This document shows positions 4,948 to 7,360 of a DNA stretch of 7,360 nt, piece after piece. This DNA is from Selenomonadaceae bacterium UBA2897 (lineage in GTDB: Bacteria; Bacillota; Negativicutes; Selenomonadales; Selenomonadaceae): assembly GCA_002350105.1 (NCBI GenBank), contig DEDT01000047.1:1-7360 (forward strand), in the 5' to 3' direction. The position numbers were made by a program, and so were the translations under genes. Within the stretch, counting starts at the first letter, position 1; each line of letters opens with the position of its first letter. The notes under the pieces are model-generated. The model was given only the letters and a program-made list of their open reading frames with translations. It did no database searches and was not told where the DNA came from.

Positions 4948-5931
4948 TCAGCCGGCCTGCGAAGCCCGCACGGCCTTTCCGGCGAGCTTCATGCGGTAAT
5001 CCCCGGCCTTGATCTTGATGGGCACCGTCATCTCAGCGAGCCGCGAGAGCGTCCGGCGGCCGAGTTCCTGCTCGAGCTCCTGCCCGTCGTTGTTGGTGGT
5101 GATGACGGTCGGCAGCATATGCTCGTAGCGGTGATTGATGAGCATGTAGAGCTGCTCTTGCACCCATGGGCTCGCTTTCTCGGCTCCGAGGTCGTCGAGG
5201 ACGAGGAGCGGCGTGTTCTTGGCAGCGTCAATGATGGAGTCGGCGCGGTCGTCTCCCGCCCGATAGCCTTCCCGGATCCGCGTCAGGAGCTCAGGGACGA
5301 CCACGAACATGCCGGGGATGCCGTCTTCGGCGCTCTGGTGCAAGATGGCCGCTGCAAGGTGCGTCTTGCCGCACCCGTAGGGGCCGATCATCATGATTCC
5401 CGTGACCCGCGGATTCGTCCGGAGCTCGGCGCAGAAAGCCTGCGCAAGGTGCTTGGCCGTCTCAGTCGCCGCGTCCTCGTGGAAGGTCGCGAAGGTCCGC
5501 ATCTGGAACCGCACGCCCATCCCGCTCTCGCCCATCAGCTTGGCGATGCGCTTCTGTTCCATCCGCGCGCGGTACTTGCCGCATGGCTTGACGCAGCGCA
5601 GGTAGGGATTGCTGAACCGTCTGGACTGGAAGTCGCTGCCATTGTACCGGCACTGCTCGCAAGTCTCGACGGAGTAAGGGCACTTGGCGCACTGCGCATC
5701 GTGCCGCTGCTTCTCCTGCATCGCCTTGGCCGCGAGGAGCAGGTTGTCATCGCCATCCATGCCGTCGAAGCTCTCCTCCGGATCCAGCCCTACGGCCTGG
5801 CGGATTTCTTCGATGCGCGCCCTGGCGTCCCGCAGATCCTGCTCACGTTTCTTGCGCATCTCCGTCAAAATACGCCGCATACTGGGACTTTGCCCCATCA
5901 GCATCTCCATGAATCCTGCCTTTTCCATCAT
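4948..5931 (-). CDS. dnaC: DnaC/DnaI-like AAA+ replicative helicase loader
   Basis: A 327-residue protein when started at ATG 5929-5931. This family loads the replicative DnaB-type helicase onto the origin opened by the initiator. The N-terminal third has a Cys cluster (Cys81, 84, 91, 94, 113, 117, partly CAKCPYSVETCEQC), comparable in position to the zinc-binding N-domain of Bacillus DnaI. The C-terminal ATPase shows Walker A GPYGCGKT (183-190), Walker B LLVLDDLGAE (242-251), sensor 1 TVITTN (275-280) and a basic GRRTLSRL motif (291-298) expected to hold the arginine finger. AAAGGGG six bases before the ATG decides the start; an in-frame ATG 39 bases upstream (5968-5970) lacks such a site. 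The first 89 bases overlap the end of the initiator gene in another frame, unusually long for this operon. Confidence 0.9.
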   Translation of the reverse strand: MMEKAGFMEMLMGQSPSMRRILTEMRKKREQDLRDARARIEEIRQAVGLDPEESFDGMDGDDNLLLAAKAMQEKQRHDAQCAKCPYSVETCEQCRYNGSDFQSRRFSNPYLRCVKPCGKYRARMEQKRIAKLMGESGMGVRFQMRTFATFHEDAATETAKHLAQAFCAELRTNPRVTGIMMIGPYGCGKTHLAAAILHQSAEDGIPGMFVVVPELLTRIREGYRAGDDRADSIIDAAKNTPLLVLDDLGAEKASPWVQEQLYMLINHRYEHMLPTVITTNNDGQELEQELGRRTLSRLAEMTVPIKIKAGDYRMKLAGKAVRASQAG

Positions 5932-6739
5932 GTTTTTCCCCTTTCTTGCTCTTTTTCGCCTGGAAGCCATCGCGCTCCCAGCGCTCGAGGATGGCCTCGA
6001 TGTATTTCAGATTCGGTCTTGTCGACGACTCGGTTGCCTCGATAATGGCCGCCTCCAGCCACTTGCCGTGGTACTTGTCGTAGAGGGATAACAGTTTGTC
6101 GGACTCGATAGGCCCATAGGCTGGATTGACATTGTCGGCATAGATCTTGACGACATGTCCGAGTTCTCGGTCAGTATCCGAGTCCTCCTCGCACGCGCGC
6201 GCACGCGTAGAGGAAGAAGAAGATATATTAACCTTACCTAACCTAACCTTACCTATAGAGACAGGTTCGGTACAGCTTCGCGACGAGTCCGTTACATGGT
6301 CGTTACATGCCTGTGACGTATCCGTAACGATGCCGTTACAATCCTGTAACGAGTCTGTTACGATGACGTTGCGTCCCTGTATCTGCACCCCCTCTTTCGG
6401 CGCATAAGCTGTCTTATCCGCCCCGCCTGTGAGCAGTCCGCGCTCGGCCTGGCACTCGGTCGGGTGATACATGTCCTTGCGGATGTAATTGTGAATCTTC
6501 CAGTGCCGGATCACGATGACCCCGGTATCAAAAGGGAGAATGAAACGCTTGGCAACCAGCAGCTTCATGTCATCCTCGCCGCATCCTACCTCGCGCCGGA
6601 TTGCCGAAGGATTCTTGATGAAGCCGTCATCGTCCGCCCGCAGCAGCAGGTGAAAATACAAACACTGGCTGCTCATCGGCATGTCCATGAAGTGATCGGT
6701 CTCAATCACAGACTTGGCCATCATCCTGCGCTCTGCCAT
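5843..6739 (-). CDS. Phage replication initiator with winged-helix and DnaD domains
   Basis: A 298-residue protein. Residues about 7-110 fit the winged-helix N-domain of phage replication organisers (FHLLLRADDDGFIKNPSAI, GVIVIRHWKIHNYIRKD). Residues 124-156 are three 11-residue repeats (NVIVTDSLQDC, NGIVTDTSQAC, NDHVTDSSRSC), which reflect 33 bp, or three 11-bp boxes, at the DNA level. A SIGKVRLGKVN segment and a Ser-rich hinge follow. Residues 192-258 are a DnaD (DnaB_2-type) domain: VKIYADNVNP, KLLSLYDKYHGKWLEAAI and NLKYIEAILERWERDGF. The C-terminal 40 residues are low complexity. The protein is expected to bind the origin carried in its own gene and recruit the DnaC-like loader encoded next. 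ATG 6737-6739 has GGAGG eight bases upstream. Confidence 0.88.
   Translation of the reverse strand: MAERRMMAKSVIETDHFMDMPMSSQCLYFHLLLRADDDGFIKNPSAIRREVGCGEDDMKLLVAKRFILPFDTGVIVIRHWKIHNYIRKDMYHPTECQAERGLLTGGADKTAYAPKEGVQIQGRNVIVTDSLQDCNGIVTDTSQACNDHVTDSSRSCTEPVSIGKVRLGKVNISSSSSTRARACEEDSDTDRELGHVVKIYADNVNPAYGPIESDKLLSLYDKYHGKWLEAAIIEATESSTRPNLKYIEAILERWERDGFQAKKSKKGEKHDGKGRIHGDADGAKSQYAAYFDGDAQET
6191..6209. other. Alternating purine/pyrimidine tract, possible Z-DNA
   Basis: Nineteen bases (GCACGCGCGCGCACGCGTA) alternate strictly between purine and pyrimidine, mostly CG steps. Such tracts can adopt the Z form under negative supercoiling. It lies beside the AT-rich part of the putative origin, separated by a purine-rich run on the plus strand (6210-6223). 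In the protein it encodes Thr-Arg-Ala-Arg-Ala-Cys. The structure is a possibility only. Confidence 0.4.
6223..6253. repeat. AT-rich tract with five 5-bp repeats, putative DNA unwinding element
   Basis: On the plus strand five tandem units TAACC, TTACC, TAACC, TAACC, TTACC occupy 6229-6253, next to ATATATTA (6223-6230). On the minus strand they read GGTWA. The tract adjoins the 11-bp box array directly, the usual order for an origin: initiator boxes, then an easily melted region. The same bases encode GKVRLGKVNI; similar GKVRLGK stretches recur in other phage initiators, which may mean the DNA repeat is what is kept. Function is inferred. Confidence 0.5.
6252..6383. repeat. Phased 11-bp iteron array, putative phage replication origin
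   Basis: Read on the minus strand, units of exactly 11 bp run from 6383 to 6252. The clearest nine (6361-6263) begin GTAAC, GTTAC, GTAAC, GTTAC, GTCAC, GTAAC, GTAAC, GTCGC, GTACC. Consensus is about GTAACRGNNTC. The units at 6362-6372, 6373-6383 and 6252-6262 are weaker. Because GTAAC and GTTAC are reverse complements, two pairs (6361-6346 and 6339-6324) are perfect dyads with 6-base spacers. Eleven base pairs is about one helical turn, so all boxes face one side of the DNA. The array lies in the middle of the initiator gene and beside an AT-rich repeat, as with lambda O and many Firmicutes phage origins. Binding by the encoded initiator is inferred. Confidence 0.7.
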
Positions 6740-6772
6740 AAGCGCCCCCTCCTTTCTCTCGCGCCGCCATGA

Positions 6773-7279
6773 TCAGACCACCTGTGGGATGGCTTCCGGC
6801 TCGTCCTTCGGCATGTCGACATCTTCGAAGAGGCTCTTCTGGGCGCGCTTGCCGATGAGGTACTTGCGCGCCTCGGCTTCGAGGTTCCAGAGGGCGCGTG
6901 CCGCCGTTGCCGTGAGTACAGCGCCCTTGGGGTTGTCGCTCTTCGCGCACTTGCGCATCGGCGTGTTGATGACCGTCTCGGTCTTGCTCTCGGGGAGCTT
7001 GAGCTTCATCGTGATGATCGCGCCCATCGTATCATCCTTGTCGTAGTGGTAGGTCACCGCGAAGGGAACGAGGCGCGCTGCAAGCTCTGGGGCTTCGAGG
7101 ATGTTTGCGCCCGGCAGCGTGAGGGCCTTCATGGCCTCGTAGAATTCCGGAGCCGCCTGCTCGGCAAAGAGCCCCTTGACTTCGTCCTCGCCCTGCTCTC
7201 CCCGGCGGATGCAGTCAATCTCGATTTTGCCGGTGCTCTCGATGATCTTGATTTTCTTGATGGTGGTGTTGCTGTTCAT
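6773..7279 (-). CDS. Conserved phage replication-module protein of unknown function
   Basis: A 168-residue protein. The pattern FYEAMKAL (46-53), then VTYHYDKDDTMGAIITMKLKL (75-95), NTP (105-107) and a C-terminal helix ending RAQKSLF (145-151) matches an uncharacterised family I recognise from Firmicutes phages near recombination and replication genes; its function is unknown to me. QKSLF (147-151) fits the QxxLF form of the bacterial sliding-clamp-binding motif and sits in a likely exposed tail, so contact with host beta clamp is possible. The ATG at 7277-7279 has AGGAGG eight bases upstream. It lies 33 bases before the initiator gene, in the same operon. Confidence 0.7.
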   Translation of the reverse strand: MNSNTTIKKIKIIESTGKIEIDCIRRGEQGEDEVKGLFAEQAAPEFYEAMKALTLPGANILEAPELAARLVPFAVTYHYDKDDTMGAIITMKLKLPESKTETVINTPMRKCAKSDNPKGAVLTATAARALWNLEAEARKYLIGKRAQKSLFEDVDMPKDEPEAIPQVV

Positions 7280-7297
7280 TGGTTTTTCCTCCTCATG

Positions 7298-7360
7298 CTA
7301 TGCGATATAAACCTCGGCGCCAGTTGCCCGCTGCGCCATGCGCCGGAATGCTTCGGCGTC
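7298..7360 (-). CDS. 3' end of an upstream phage gene, partial
   Basis: The minus strand is open from the right edge to TAG at 7298-7300, giving 20 residues ending ATGAEVYIA. The stop lies 18 bases before the next start codon, the same tight spacing as the rest of the operon, which supports a real gene. Too little is present to name it; genes for single-strand annealing or exonuclease proteins often lie here, but nothing in these residues shows that. Confidence 0.5.
   Translation of the reverse strand, partial: DAEAFRRMAQRATGAEVYIA

Noticed and set aside
5119..6045. Long plus-strand open frame of 308 codons.
   Set aside because: Antisense to the helicase loader, which has intact Walker A, Walker B and sensor motifs; the antisense product shows no domain.
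6229..6253. Telomere-like GGTTA repeats.
   Set aside because: Only five 5-bp units inside a coding region next to initiator boxes; an unwinding element is a better explanation than a telomere.

Overview
The window looks like the end of the early (replication and recombination) region of a temperate phage or prophage of a Gram-positive, Firmicutes-type host. Every credible gene lies on the minus strand, so transcription runs from position 7360 down to 1. Genes are tightly packed, with several ATGA stop/start overlaps and strong GGAGG-type ribosome binding sites. The moderately high G+C and the mix of families (DnaD-domain replication initiator, DnaC-like loader, RusA, an ArpU/DUF1492-type late regulator) would fit a Negativicutes or clostridial host. 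That host assignment is inference only.

Layout in transcription order. At the right edge is the 3' end of an unidentified gene (7298-7360), then a conserved phage protein of unknown function with a possible clamp-binding motif (6773-7279). Next is the replication module: a DnaD-type initiator (5843-6739) overlapping a DnaC/DnaI-like AAA+ helicase loader (4948-5931). Inside the initiator gene is an 11-bp periodic array of GTAAC/GTTAC boxes (6252-6383), flanked by a 5-bp repeat and AT-rich tract (6223-6253) and an alternating purine/pyrimidine tract (6191-6209). I read this as the phage replication origin. A dATP/dGTP diphosphohydrolase-like protein with a Cys cluster follows (4277-4915). Then come small genes: a membrane protein (4080-4280), a Cys-rich zinc-ribbon protein (3757-4086), a small helix-turn-helix protein (3551-3760), three poorly known proteins (3166-3537, 2730-3131, 2395-2733) and a DUF7694-like protein (1883-2386). 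The RusA-type Holliday junction resolvase (1311-1871) and two small proteins lead to the last gene, a sigma-region-4-like late transcription activator (291-866).

The left 290 bases hold no convincing gene but appear to be a compact control region: a short terminator hairpin just after the regulator gene, a five-unit array with 22-bp periodicity (154-263), and, exactly where the array ends, a promoter with a good extended -10 (125-133) and no recognisable -35. This is the arrangement expected of an activator-dependent late promoter served by the regulator encoded next to it. The packaging genes would start beyond the left edge.

The most interesting signals are the two phased repeat arrays (putative origin and putative late-activator array), a ten-G tract in a ribosome binding region (1092-1101), and a pair of adjacent perfect 9-bp inverted repeats with a possible alternative pairing inside a small membrane-protein gene (4202-4260). 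No tRNA, CRISPR, insertion sequence, defence gene or integrase was seen.
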